Assembly: GCA_964628465.1 (NCBI GenBank)
Contig: CAZVOA010000007.1
Location: forward strand, 51,814-115,813
Direction: 5' to 3'
From: JAFGPS01 sp964628465
Lineage (GTDB): Bacteria > Planctomycetota > Phycisphaerae > Sedimentisphaerales > Anaerobacaceae
DNA: 64,000 nt
Below, one piece after another: positions 35,193 to 44,566 of this stretch (positions are counted from its first letter, which is position 1; each line of letters starts with the position of its first letter). The notes beneath the pieces are model-generated. The model was given only the letters and a program-made list of their open reading frames with translations, had not been told where the DNA came from and did no database searches. The translations under genes were made by a program, and so were the position numbers.

Positions 35193-35848
35193 AAATTACC
35201 GGTCGGGGAGATTTTGAAGATGTAGATACGTTCTTTCATCATCCTGAAATATAGAACATCGCCATATATCGCTTCGATATCGTATTCTTTCAGTTTATTC
35301 GTGTCGTTTGCCAAATCCCAGATATTTGTCCAGAACAACTTGGAATGCTCTACCGGTAGAGCTTCGAGCAGGTCCTTATACCTTTGCGGTTCAGTTCCCG
35401 GCTCTTCAATAGCATACCCATCTTCCGGAGCCATCTTTTCACCATATATCCGCCTCCATAAATATAGTGCCTTTGCTTTGCCGTCCGTAACCATTTTATT
35501 TCCAAATTTTACAATCAACGCGTCGAAATGAACGATATCGCCTTCGATTGTGTATTCTTTTTCGAGAATATTCTTGAGATTGTCGTTTCTTGCGGTTTCG
35601 ACAAATTTTATTGTTGTGAAAAGGACGCCGTCCTTCTCTTCCTGTGAGATTATTTTCGCATAGCCAATCTGGTCTTCTTCTGTAAGATTAGTTATCGCCT
35701 GCTTGAGGTCTTTGTTTTCTGTTAACAGTTCATGAATTGTTATTAAAGCCGCTTTGTATGGACTTTGCGAAAAATATGAAATCAGACCTGCGCCAAGCGA
35801 CGCGGCTAATATGAAAAAGATTCCCAATTTTACTTTTCGTAATGCCAT
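35165..35848 (-). CDS. Membrane-anchored protein of unknown function
   Basis: 227 residues with an N-terminal membrane anchor (LGIFFILAASLGAGLISYF, residues ~8-26). The exposed part is mixed alpha/beta with no recognised motif: HELLTENKDLKQAITNLTEE, FTTIKFVETARNDNLKNILE, LYLWRRIYGEKMAPEDGYAI and YGDVLYFRMMKERIYIFKIS. RBS AAGG is 8 bases upstream. It overlaps the end of the lipoprotein gene on the other strand by 28 bases. A role as a periplasm-facing protein is inferred from the anchor only. Confidence 0.75.
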   Translation of the reverse strand: MALRKVKLGIFFILAASLGAGLISYFSQSPYKAALITIHELLTENKDLKQAITNLTEEDQIGYAKIISQEEKDGVLFTTIKFVETARNDNLKNILEKEYTIEGDIVHFDALIVKFGNKMVTDGKAKALYLWRRIYGEKMAPEDGYAIEEPGTEPQRYKDLLEALPVEHSKLFWTNIWDLANDTNKLKEYDIEAIYGDVLYFRMMKERIYIFKISPTGNFYPDAVLDL

Positions 35849-35995
35849 TTTTTAACCTTAATATGCAGTATAGATGAATTATATCGTTCTGCTCTATTTA
35901 TTTTATCGGCATAGAAGCATGGAAATTCTTAAATTCTAATGGTGAATTTAAGAACAAATACAAAATAAATTTCTTTTGGAAAAATTCGGAGTGAA

Positions 35996-37987
35996 TTAAG
36001 AATCGTCAGGTTCTTTGTAAACAATGATAGATTCCTGTGATTTACTGGCTTGAATTGTACCGCCAAAAGCACCCATATTGATTCTTCCGCCATTTGGAAG
36101 CGGCTCTTTTTCGATTGGGCTGTTAGGATCGCCGGTATTAATACAAGGACTATTTGTGTTATCTGAAATCCACGTTTGGCTATTTGGGTCATAATGCCCG
36201 GCAGTTGATTGCAGATGGTAATCACCTTCCAGCCAGGTTGCATTCGGGTCATCCGGCTCGACAATGATATTGGGATCATTTGCATCAACCCAGAAGCCTG
36301 ATTCGATAAATAGAGGATCCGAATCGATATTTCCATCACCCCACGAGAGACCTTGTTGCGGGCCATAGATTGCTAAAAGTCCATTCTGAACAGAACTGTA
36401 ATTTATATTAATAGTTGATCCATCTTCGTTCAAGATTGCATTTTCACCATTCCAAATAATACAGTTCAAAAAAAACATGCGGCTTGGGATAAATAAATAT
36501 GGCGGAAATTGAAATGGCATATTATAGGCAAAATGACCCAAATCGACTGCTGAATTTCCGGTTGCGGTACAGTTTATGAATGTTAGAATTCCTCCAACAT
36601 TGAAAAGCGCACCTCCCCAAAACTTTGATATATTTCCACTGAAAATACAATTCCTGAACCCGATATTACCAAAATAATTTTGCATTGCGCCGCCAAAATG
36701 CGCCGCCGAATTATTGCTGAAAACGCATGATGAAAATGTGGGATTACCATAAGAGTTCTCAAATCCGCCGCCATAGTATGAGTGATTGCCTGAGAATGTA
36801 CAGTTCGTAAAGTTCGGGTCGGATTCCTGGTTTGCTATTGCGCCTCCCTTACTAGTCGAGGAATTTTTTATAAACGAACAGTTTATAATATTTGGCTCAC
36901 TTTTATAGAAATTATAAATTGCGCCTCCTGAATTAATTGCCGAATTTTCCTGAAATATGCAGGCATTAAGAACCGGACGGGAATAATATCCGGTTACAAT
37001 CGCGCCACCATTACTCAAATTTGCTGTATTACGTATGAATTTACAGTTTGTTATAACTCCATTTTTCTCATAGATATTGTATAAAGCGGCGCCTGAACTG
37101 GCGAAATTCTCAATAAATTCACAATTTGACAGGATTATATTACTTTGGGAATTGTAAATAGCTCCCCCGGTTCCACCAACAGGTGACTCAGTAAATTCAT
37201 ACAAGTAGTTTGAACTGTTTTTTATGAATTTGCAGTTACTTATGTTCGGATCGCTATTTATATTATAAATTGCTCCTCCTTCGTAAGCTGCGTTTATTGT
37301 AAATGTGCAATTGGTAATAACAGTTCCGCCAACGGCTGAATCAATGTAGATTCCGCCACCCCGGCTTGTTGAGTCAAAGATTAAATAATAATTATAACCT
37401 CTTGCGTTGCCTGCCGTAATCGTGAAGCCATCGAGTACTGCTTCGTTCTGAGTGCTGAGTTCCATGTCCTGCGACTCAGAACTCTGAATACTGAACTCAG
37501 AACTATATGTTACTACATGATAGCTATTATCAAAAAAATTAGGATCATTTACAAGGTTATTGGGGTCATAATTATTTGAGTCGTTGTTAAGTAAATCACC
37601 AGTCAAAATACTCTGATACAGTTCGATATCTCTTGTATCTGGATCAACATGTATCTGAGTTGGTATCTGGCCTGCGTATCCGCCCGATAAAGTCACGCCG
37701 TTAAGCATCTCGAAGGACGCAAAAATATCCTCAATTTCAACATGAGTTCCTTTATCCGGTGTATAGATTCCCTGGGCAACTTTAATCTCGATGGGTTTTT
37801 CAGCGGCAGCAGCTTCAAATAGAGCGTCCTGGAGATAAATAAAAGCATTTTCCCACGATGAGCCGTCATTTTGGCCTGAAGCGTTATCATCGACATAAAT
37901 AATTTGAGCGGAGACAGGAGAACAGCAAAAAAAACTTAAAACCAGCATTACACCGGCTAACTTATGAATTTTAAAATTTCTTTTCAT
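35996..37987 (-). CDS. Secreted right-handed beta-helix protein
   Basis: About 663 residues. Signal peptide MKRNFKIHKLAGVMLVLSFF...SPVSAQ. The mature protein opens IIYVDDNASGQNDGSSWENA, the typical start of planctomycete parallel beta-helix surface proteins, followed by ~12 imperfect coils of the pattern GGAIYN...NCTFxxN (e.g. GGAIYNINSDPNISNCKFIK). Those repeats are like polymorphic outer-membrane-protein repeats. The C-terminus (NGGRINMGAFGGTIQASKSQ) is the usual end of this family; no PEP-CTERM tail is seen. RBS AAGGAG. Residues 162-181 derive from an intergenic repeat (see 37445-37503). Likely a surface or secreted carbohydrate-binding or structural protein. Confidence 0.88.
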   Translation of the reverse strand: MKRNFKIHKLAGVMLVLSFFCCSPVSAQIIYVDDNASGQNDGSSWENAFIYLQDALFEAAAAEKPIEIKVAQGIYTPDKGTHVEIEDIFASFEMLNGVTLSGGYAGQIPTQIHVDPDTRDIELYQSILTGDLLNNDSNNYDPNNLVNDPNFFDNSYHVVTYSSEFSIQSSESQDMELSTQNEAVLDGFTITAGNARGYNYYLIFDSTSRGGGIYIDSAVGGTVITNCTFTINAAYEGGAIYNINSDPNISNCKFIKNSSNYLYEFTESPVGGTGGAIYNSQSNIILSNCEFIENFASSGAALYNIYEKNGVITNCKFIRNTANLSNGGAIVTGYYSRPVLNACIFQENSAINSGGAIYNFYKSEPNIINCSFIKNSSTSKGGAIANQESDPNFTNCTFSGNHSYYGGGFENSYGNPTFSSCVFSNNSAAHFGGAMQNYFGNIGFRNCIFSGNISKFWGGALFNVGGILTFINCTATGNSAVDLGHFAYNMPFQFPPYLFIPSRMFFLNCIIWNGENAILNEDGSTININYSSVQNGLLAIYGPQQGLSWGDGNIDSDPLFIESGFWVDANDPNIIVEPDDPNATWLEGDYHLQSTAGHYDPNSQTWISDNTNSPCINTGDPNSPIEKEPLPNGGRINMGAFGGTIQASKSQESIIVYKEPDDS
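37445..37503 (-). repeat. Dispersed CTCAGAAC-type repeat inside the beta-helix coding region
   Basis: The DNA contains ACTCAGAACTCTGAATACTG and further GAACTCAGAAC and GAGTGCTGAG units. These are typical of spacer repeats (compare 10347-10386 and ~63774), yet here they lie in frame and encode SSEFSIQSSESQDMELSTQN (residues 162-181). Confidence 0.6.
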
Positions 37988-38066
37988 CAGTTCTCCTTCA
38001 AAACAGTATAGTAGCAAATTTGAACTGATTTTGCAACGATTTTAAACTTTTAGAGGCAGAGTTTTT

Positions 38067-41000
38067 CTAATCGTTTTGGCCGCAGCACTTTTTGTATTTT
38101 TTGCCTGAACCGCATGGACACGGGTCGTTTCTTCCCACTTTCGGTGTTTCGAGCTTGATTTGCTTGACGACCGTTTCGCCTTGTGGAGCCTGAGCCGCTG
38201 CTCTTTGCTTTTCCGCCATCGCGAATTGTCCCACCTCGTCGTGACTTGTCCTGCTTACGTTCCATACATCTCTTGTGCGGGCGCCTGCTTCGAGATGAAC
38301 CTTGAATATAATGTCAGTAACCCGGTCTTCGATAGACGAAAGCATCTCCTCGAACATCCGATAACCTTCATGTTTATATTCTATTTTCGGGTCTTTTTCC
38401 GCAAAAGAACGCATCCAGACACTGCTCTTGAGATGGTCCATCGAATAAAGATGGTCTTTCCATGCGCTGTCATAGACTTGAATCAGGACATATTTTTCCA
38501 GGTCGCTTAATTCCGCACGCATGAATTCATTTGCGGCGGAGGATATTGTATCTTTAATTTGTGAATCGTCATCCGGGACATTTTCTTCCGTCAGTGAAGC
38601 ATTAAATCTCTCGTTTGCCCAGTTGAGTAATTCTGTTCTGTTCAGGCTGGCTGCCTTTTGGTCGATTTCTTTCTCAAGCTCGCCGTCATTGTATTTGCTG
38701 CTTAATTCAAGAAGTTCTCTAAGAAGTGTCTTGGGTTGCTTTTCCTGAATATTTTCAACAGTCAGACCGGCGTTGTATTTTTTATTCGCCCATTCCGCCA
38801 GTGCTTCGTAGCCGTATATATTCGGACCTTGCGGGCCATAAGCCATATTCATCGCGAATTCGACAGGGTATTCGATTTCTCTTTGTTTATATTTTTCCGC
38901 GACTTTTCCTTCTATTTTTTTGCGTATTTCAGAGGCTTCAAGATTTTCCAGTTCACCCGTTTCGAGCTTAATCGCGAATTTTGCTTTTGCCCATTCTGTG
39001 AACATTCGTATCGAATAATCTTTTTTCAGAAATTCAGAAATCTGCGCACAATCTTTCTTATCAATCTGCTGGGCCGCCGCTTCTTTAAGTTGCTCTTCAA
39101 TTTCTTCAGGGCTTTGCTGCTTGATTTTAGAAGGACTCAAACTGACCTGGAATGTACTCATTGCCCATTTCGATAAGCCGGGGATGTCCCATGTCTTTGA
39201 GTCGTTTTCGTCTTCAAAATACTCACCCATCGACATTGAAATATTATTTGAAGCCTGCTCTTTCGCCTTCAGCTTAATTATTTCTTCGATTTCCTCCTTT
39301 GTCATATCATTGACATTTGAAAGTTTGAGGTCAATTCCGAAATTTGTTCTTGCCCACTCGATAACGCAGTTTTGCGGATAGCCTTCATTGAGTATTGTTT
39401 TGCAATTTTCTTCGATTGCGGCGTCAATCATTTCCTGGATAATTGCCTTGAGACCATGTCCGCCAAGAATCTTGGTTCTGCGCGAGTAAAATATTTTTCG
39501 CTGATAGTCCATGACCTCGTCGTATTCGAGCAGACTTTTTCGCACGTCGAAATTCTTCTCTTCGACTTTTTTCTGAGCTTTTTCGATTCCTTTGCTGATA
39601 CGTTTGTGGTAAATGGGCTGTCCTTCTTCCCAGCCTATCCACGAAAGCGCTTTTACAGTCCATTCCGGCGCAAAGATACTCATAAGTTCGTCATCGAAAC
39701 TCAGGAAGAACTGGCTTGAGCCTGCGTCTCCCTGTCTTCCGGCACGGCCTCGAAGCTGGTTGTCGATTCGTCTTGCTTCGTGACGCTCTGTGCCGAGAAT
39801 GTGAAGTCCTCCGATTTGAGCAACGCCCGGTCCGAGCTTAATATCCGTACCTCGTCCGGCCATGTTTGTCGCGATAGTGACATTGCCGCGTTTCGAGCCG
39901 TCCCTTGATTCATGCTGCTGGCCGGCTTTGGCGACAATAACAGCTTCTCTCGCATGCTGCTTGGCATTGAGAACTTCATGGTCGAGTCCGAATCTTTTCG
40001 TAAGAGCGATTGAAAGTGCTTCGCTTTTCTCAATGCTGATTGTTCCGATGAGAAGGGGCCTGCCAGCCTGGCTGATTTCGTTAATCTGCTCTGCTACCGC
40101 GTCGAATTTTTCCTTCATTGATTTGTAAATCACATCTTCTTTGTCGTCTCTGGCGCACGGTTTGTTGGTTGGTATTACAACGACTTCAAGTTTATATATG
40201 TTCATGAATTCTTCAGACTCAGTCGCGGCTGTTCCTGTCATACCCGATATCTGGTCGTAGAGTTTGAAGAAATTCTGAAGAGTAATTGTGGCGAGAGTTT
40301 GCGATTCTTCTTTTACCTGCACGCCTTCTTTGGCTTCTACCGCCTGGTGAAGACCATCCGACCATTGTCTGCCGTGCATTAAGCGGCCTGTGAACTCGTC
40401 AACAATAATGACTTTGCCTTCCATAACGACATAGTCTTTTTCTCTCTCGAAGGTAATATGAGCGCGAAGACTCTGTTCAAGAAGATGCGGCCATTCCATA
40501 TTCGAACCTGTGAAAAACGAACCTACGCCCGCTTCTTCCTGTGCCGCGCCGATACCTTCATGTGTTAAATGAACCGCTTTTTTATCATATTCGACTTCGT
40601 AATATTGAGTTGATTTTTCGAGTCTTGCTTTTGCTTGTTCGAGTTCAGAGCCGATTCTTTCGATGGTTTTTTGCGCATTGGCGATTCTCTTTTCGTCCTT
40701 CGCTCTTTTCGCTTCGGATAATTCACCCTGCGCACCGGCTATATCACGTTCATCGTTATCTATTTTCTTTTTCAAATGGTCGTAGCCGCTTTGGAGACTG
40801 AGCAGTTTCTTCGCGACACTGTCCGCTCTTTTATACCTGCTTACATCATCGAATGCAGGACCTGATATGATGAGCGGCGTTCTTGCCTCATCGATTAGAA
40901 TAGAGTCAACTTCGTCAATTATCGCGAATTGCAGGTCACCCTGAACCATACGCTTGATGGATGTTTTCATATTGTCGCGCAGGTAATCGAAGCCGAATTC

Positions 41001-41555
41001 GTTGTTTGTACCGTATGTTATGTCGCAGGAATACTGATTTTTTCTTTCATCACCACCAGTGTCCATATCCGCCTGGATTGCCCCGACTGTAAGACCGAGC
41101 GATTCATAAACAGGTCTCATCCATTCAGCGTCACGTTTGGCGAGGTAGTCGTTTACTGTAATGATATGTACTCTTCTGCCTGTGAGACAAACCATATAAG
41201 TCGCAAGTGTAGCGACCAAGGTTTTACCTTCACCGGTTGCCATTTCAGCGATTTTGCCTTGAAAAAGGACATATCCGCCGATTAGCTGTACGTCAAAGTG
41301 CCGCATTTGGAGATGACGCCTTGCTGTTTCACGAACGACCGCGAAAGCTTCAGGCATTATATCTTCAGGCTTTGTGCCGGATTTTATTTTTTCCCTGAAC
41401 TCATTGGTTTTTGCTTTCAGAGCTTCGTCGCCGAGCTGCTTAATTTTTTCTTCGAATTCACCGGCTTCCTGCGCGATTAAAGAGTAGCTTTTTACGAGTC
41501 TCTCATTTCGTGAGCCGAATATTTTAACTAACGCTTTATTTATTTTTCCAAGCAT
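38067..41555 (-). CDS. secA: Preprotein translocase ATPase SecA, enlarged
   Basis: Motor ATPase of the Sec pathway. NBD1: GGYVLFQGKIAEMATGEGKT (Walker A ~105-112), VNDYLAKRDAEWM, FAIIDEVDSILIDEARTPLI. NBD2: GRPLLIGTISIEKSE, VTIATNMAGRGTDIKLG and RGRAGRQGDAGSSQFFLSF. The C-terminal zinc SEC-C motif is GRNDPCPCGSGKKYKKCCGQ. At 1162 residues it is ~300 longer than E. coli SecA. Residues ~255-315 are a coiled-coil insert after IISGPAF, and residues ~730-1000 hold five repeats with a WA-x3-F/Y-x3-L core in the helical wing region. The stop-side operon partner efp ends at the base before this start. Confidence 0.97.
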   Translation of the reverse strand: MLGKINKALVKIFGSRNERLVKSYSLIAQEAGEFEEKIKQLGDEALKAKTNEFREKIKSGTKPEDIMPEAFAVVRETARRHLQMRHFDVQLIGGYVLFQGKIAEMATGEGKTLVATLATYMVCLTGRRVHIITVNDYLAKRDAEWMRPVYESLGLTVGAIQADMDTGGDERKNQYSCDITYGTNNEFGFDYLRDNMKTSIKRMVQGDLQFAIIDEVDSILIDEARTPLIISGPAFDDVSRYKRADSVAKKLLSLQSGYDHLKKKIDNDERDIAGAQGELSEAKRAKDEKRIANAQKTIERIGSELEQAKARLEKSTQYYEVEYDKKAVHLTHEGIGAAQEEAGVGSFFTGSNMEWPHLLEQSLRAHITFEREKDYVVMEGKVIIVDEFTGRLMHGRQWSDGLHQAVEAKEGVQVKEESQTLATITLQNFFKLYDQISGMTGTAATESEEFMNIYKLEVVVIPTNKPCARDDKEDVIYKSMKEKFDAVAEQINEISQAGRPLLIGTISIEKSEALSIALTKRFGLDHEVLNAKQHAREAVIVAKAGQQHESRDGSKRGNVTIATNMAGRGTDIKLGPGVAQIGGLHILGTERHEARRIDNQLRGRAGRQGDAGSSQFFLSFDDELMSIFAPEWTVKALSWIGWEEGQPIYHKRISKGIEKAQKKVEEKNFDVRKSLLEYDEVMDYQRKIFYSRRTKILGGHGLKAIIQEMIDAAIEENCKTILNEGYPQNCVIEWARTNFGIDLKLSNVNDMTKEEIEEIIKLKAKEQASNNISMSMGEYFEDENDSKTWDIPGLSKWAMSTFQVSLSPSKIKQQSPEEIEEQLKEAAAQQIDKKDCAQISEFLKKDYSIRMFTEWAKAKFAIKLETGELENLEASEIRKKIEGKVAEKYKQREIEYPVEFAMNMAYGPQGPNIYGYEALAEWANKKYNAGLTVENIQEKQPKTLLRELLELSSKYNDGELEKEIDQKAASLNRTELLNWANERFNASLTEENVPDDDSQIKDTISSAANEFMRAELSDLEKYVLIQVYDSAWKDHLYSMDHLKSSVWMRSFAEKDPKIEYKHEGYRMFEEMLSSIEDRVTDIIFKVHLEAGARTRDVWNVSRTSHDEVGQFAMAEKQRAAAQAPQGETVVKQIKLETPKVGRNDPCPCGSGKKYKKCCGQND

Positions 41556-42116
41556 TTATTCTTTTACCCTGGTTACGTATTCTCCCGTTCGTGTATCGAC
41601 TCGAATGATTTCACCCAACTTAACGAAAGATGGAACCTGTACGACCAATCCTGTTTCGAGAGTTGCTGGTTTATTTTGATTTGTTGCGGTGGCGCCTTTA
41701 ATTTCCGGCGGTGTTTCCACAACCTCAAGGTCAACTGTAATCGGAAGTGTAACTATTATAGGCTTTCCTTCATACATACTGACCTGTAACTGCGTATTGG
41801 GTTTGCAATATTTTTGAGCATCACCGAAAGCATCGTCATCGAGCGCAATCTGGTCGTAATTTGTAAGATCCATAAGGATATGCTCTGTTCCGGTTGAGTA
41901 CAGGTATTCGTATGTTCTTTTATCAAGAGACACTTCTTCGATATTTTCTTCCGAACGCAAGCGTATATTTTGGATACTTCCATCTGCCAGACTTTTCAGC
42001 TTTGTCTGATATACTGCGCCGCCTTTACCTAATTTAACATGTTCATAATCGACTATGCTATATAATTTACCTTCGACTATGATAGTCATGTTTTTTTCCA
42101 TTTCTGCTGCTTTCAT
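41556..42116 (-). CDS. efp: Elongation factor P
   Basis: Relieves ribosome stalling at polyproline. 186 residues with the three beta-barrel domains: KOW-like N-domain (TIIVEGKLYSIVDYEHVKLG), central OB domain (YEYLYSTGTEHILMDLTNYD) and C-domain ending GEIIRVDTRTGEYVTRVKE. The modified-lysine loop is KLGKGGA with K31 at the position of E. coli K34; the usual Pro before Gly is Leu. GGAG precedes the ATG. The secA ATG begins right after the efp stop (no spacer), so the two are translationally linked. Confidence 0.94.
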   Translation of the reverse strand: MKAAEMEKNMTIIVEGKLYSIVDYEHVKLGKGGAVYQTKLKSLADGSIQNIRLRSEENIEEVSLDKRTYEYLYSTGTEHILMDLTNYDQIALDDDAFGDAQKYCKPNTQLQVSMYEGKPIIVTLPITVDLEVVETPPEIKGATATNQNKPATLETGLVVQVPSFVKLGEIIRVDTRTGEYVTRVKE

Positions 42117-42218
42117 GTTTTCTCCGTTTACAAATTTTTATAAATCATACAAATAAAAGCAGTAGTATGTCAAAATTTAGCGATTTTGTCAATAAATAGA
42201 AACTTTTGGTATTGTTTT

Positions 42219-44426
42219 TCATTTATGTCTTTTTCGTTTATTTTGGTGTTTATCTTTATGTTTATGTTTTTCTTTGGTTTTATTTTTGGATATTTTTTCT
42301 TTCGCAAGAGGCTCGATTGGTATGAGATTCAACTGTCTTGCCGGGATGTTTACTGAAGTTATTCGGACGTTTAAAGATTGTCCCATGCGAATACAGCTTC
42401 CTGAACGTTCTCCTGATATAGATTGGCTTTTATGGTTATATTTCCATGAATCATGTCCCAAATCGTCCATACGTATCAGACCTTCTATGCCGAATTTCTT
42501 GCATTGTACGAAAACGCCGAAATTCGTCAGGCCGGTAACTACACAACTCAACTCTTCGCCGATTTTCTTCGATAGCATTTGCAGAATTAAAACTGTTTTT
42601 AACTCCTGCTCGGCTGATTCGGCGTTTTGTTCGGTAAATGTGAGGTGCTTGCCAATTTCGGAGAGGTCTTGTGTTGCTGCTTGATGTTTTGCTTCATTTA
42701 CGTGATTGTGCAGGTAAAAATCCAACATGCGATGAACTAACAAATCAGCATATCTGCGAATCGGGCTTGTGAAATGGCAATAATGTGTGGAAGCAAGCGC
42801 GTAATGGCCGATGTTTTCCGGCGCATACTGTGCTTTCTCAAAGCTTCGCAAGACGGCCAAATTAATCCCAAGAGAACAATCCTCTCCTTTTACCTTCTCT
42901 AATAAATCCTGTATAATTTTCCTGTCGGGATTTTTAGGTATTGAATAGCCGAACGCTTTTATGAGTCTGGCAAGATTTTTCATACTTATCAAATCGGGAT
43001 CAGGATGAACCCGCCGCATAAACGGGATGTTAAGCTTGTCCAAAAGTGAAGCGACAGCGTCGTTTGCCTCAACCATGAACATTTCTATCATTGTATGGGG
43101 ATAACTCGTATCCGCAGGTTCCGCATCGACAATCTGACCGGATTTATCCATGATAAGCTCCGTTTCAGGCATATCCAGGTGGAGCATTCCATTTTTTGTC
43201 CTTCGCTTCTCGATTAACCTGCTGAGAGTTTCCATTTTGTTGATTAATTCGATTGCTTCAGGTTTTATGCCCTTGGTATGACCTTTTAAGATTGCGTTGG
43301 CCTGTAAATATGTCAGTCTTTGTGTGGAACAGATAATACTGTTTGCGTATTTTCGTGAAATAATTTCACCGTTATTGTCATAAGTTATAAAAGCACTTTT
43401 CGTAAATCTTTTCTGTTCAGGCTGAAGACTGCAAATTCCATTACTCAAAATTTCTGGGAGCATGGGAATTACTTTGCCCGGCAGATAAACACTGTTGCCG
43501 CGTTTCTTTGCTTCGATATCCAAAGGCGAATCTGTAGTGACAAAATTGCTTACATCAGCGATATGAACACCGAGCACCCAATTGCCCTCCGAATCTTTTT
43601 CGAGACTTATCGCGTCATCAAAATCCTTAGCGTCGTCGGGATCAATTGTAATAATAACCTTATCCGTTAAATCCTGCCGCTCCCTGGTTTTATCAGGATT
43701 GAATTTAGAAGCTGCTTGTCTTGCCTGCTCGATACAATCGTTCGCGAACTCGCCGGGCAATTGAAACTGGTGAATAACCGATTTTATTTCAGTATCGTAT
43801 CGTCCTGCCTTGCCGAGTACTTCGAGAATCACGCCGCGAGCTAACAATTTTTCGGTAGGGTAAGACAAAATTTCTACCAGGACTTTGTCCTTTTCTTGTG
43901 CGCCTTTTGCGGTTACATCATCGACAGAAATCGGTTCGATAAAGCTTGAGCCGTCCGGCTGGACAATCCAGCCTTCGGTGTGCTTTTGAAGAACGCCGAC
44001 AAATTTATTCTGTGCTCTTTTGAGTATTTCAATAATCTCTCCGGCGTATTTCGTTTGGCCGTCGCGTTTTCCCTGCTTTATTGCTTTTGCGATGACAATA
44101 TCGCCTGTCATTGCTTCCAAAGTAGCGTCTGGTGGGATAAACAAATCGCCGTGCGTATTAGCCTGTTGCGGTATTACGAATCCGAATCCTCTCGGATTTG
44201 ACCGGAACGTACCAACGATTTGGCCGGAAAGAGAAGGGAGAGTTACAAGGTTTTTCGCGCCGATGATAACATGTCCGGCTTGTCGAAGCTGGTCGAAATC
44301 TTCCTTGAACTGCTCGAAATTTTCATCGCTCACTCCCAGAGACTTCGCTAATTGCGGTAACTTAAGCGGCTTATAGTCATCCTTCTTGAGAAGCTTTATT
44401 ATCCTGTCTTTGTAAACTTGTGCCAT
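42219..44426 (-). CDS. rnr: Ribonuclease R
   Basis: Processive 3'-5' exoribonuclease able to degrade structured RNA. About 735 residues: N-terminal winged helix (LKLPQLAKSLGVSDENFEQF), cold-shock OB folds (GTFRSNPRGFGFVIP), the RNB domain with catalytic IDPDDAKDFDDAISL and LQPEQKRFTKSAFI, then an S1 domain (LSCVVTGLTNFGVFVQCKKF) and a short Lys/His-rich tail (KEKHKHKDKHQNKRKRHK). The ATG at 44426 follows ATGGAG; an upstream in-frame start at 44483 encodes repeat-derived residues and is unlikely. The leader contains repeats (44445-44519). Next upstream gene on this strand is the DUF1801 gene. Confidence 0.95.
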   Translation of the reverse strand: MAQVYKDRIIKLLKKDDYKPLKLPQLAKSLGVSDENFEQFKEDFDQLRQAGHVIIGAKNLVTLPSLSGQIVGTFRSNPRGFGFVIPQQANTHGDLFIPPDATLEAMTGDIVIAKAIKQGKRDGQTKYAGEIIEILKRAQNKFVGVLQKHTEGWIVQPDGSSFIEPISVDDVTAKGAQEKDKVLVEILSYPTEKLLARGVILEVLGKAGRYDTEIKSVIHQFQLPGEFANDCIEQARQAASKFNPDKTRERQDLTDKVIITIDPDDAKDFDDAISLEKDSEGNWVLGVHIADVSNFVTTDSPLDIEAKKRGNSVYLPGKVIPMLPEILSNGICSLQPEQKRFTKSAFITYDNNGEIISRKYANSIICSTQRLTYLQANAILKGHTKGIKPEAIELINKMETLSRLIEKRRTKNGMLHLDMPETELIMDKSGQIVDAEPADTSYPHTMIEMFMVEANDAVASLLDKLNIPFMRRVHPDPDLISMKNLARLIKAFGYSIPKNPDRKIIQDLLEKVKGEDCSLGINLAVLRSFEKAQYAPENIGHYALASTHYCHFTSPIRRYADLLVHRMLDFYLHNHVNEAKHQAATQDLSEIGKHLTFTEQNAESAEQELKTVLILQMLSKKIGEELSCVVTGLTNFGVFVQCKKFGIEGLIRMDDLGHDSWKYNHKSQSISGERSGSCIRMGQSLNVRITSVNIPARQLNLIPIEPLAKEKISKNKTKEKHKHKDKHQNKRKRHK

Positions 44427-44444
44427 TTCGACTCCATTTTTAGT

Positions 44445-44519
44445 TCGTATATCGTATTGCGTATATCGTACTGCGTATTTCATTTAACGCAATACGCATC
44501 ACGCTTGACGCATGACGAT
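44445..44519. repeat. Repeats in the rnr 5' leader
   Basis: CGTATATCGTA occurs twice (44445-44455 and 44459-44469), then TGCGTATT (44472-44479) pairs perfectly with AATACGCA (44491-44498). The ACGCAATACGCATCAC stretch (44487-44502) recurs with one change at about 63760 (ACGCAATACTCATCAC). It is a dispersed repeat family placed in the untranslated leader of rnr. Confidence 0.55.
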
Positions 44520-44566
44520 ATTATAACTGCTTTGAAATGTTTATAAACAAGTAAATGAGAAATGTT

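Noticed and set aside
38736..39176. Plus-strand 146-codon frame
   Set aside because: Antisense shadow of secA with Phe/Arg-rich composition.
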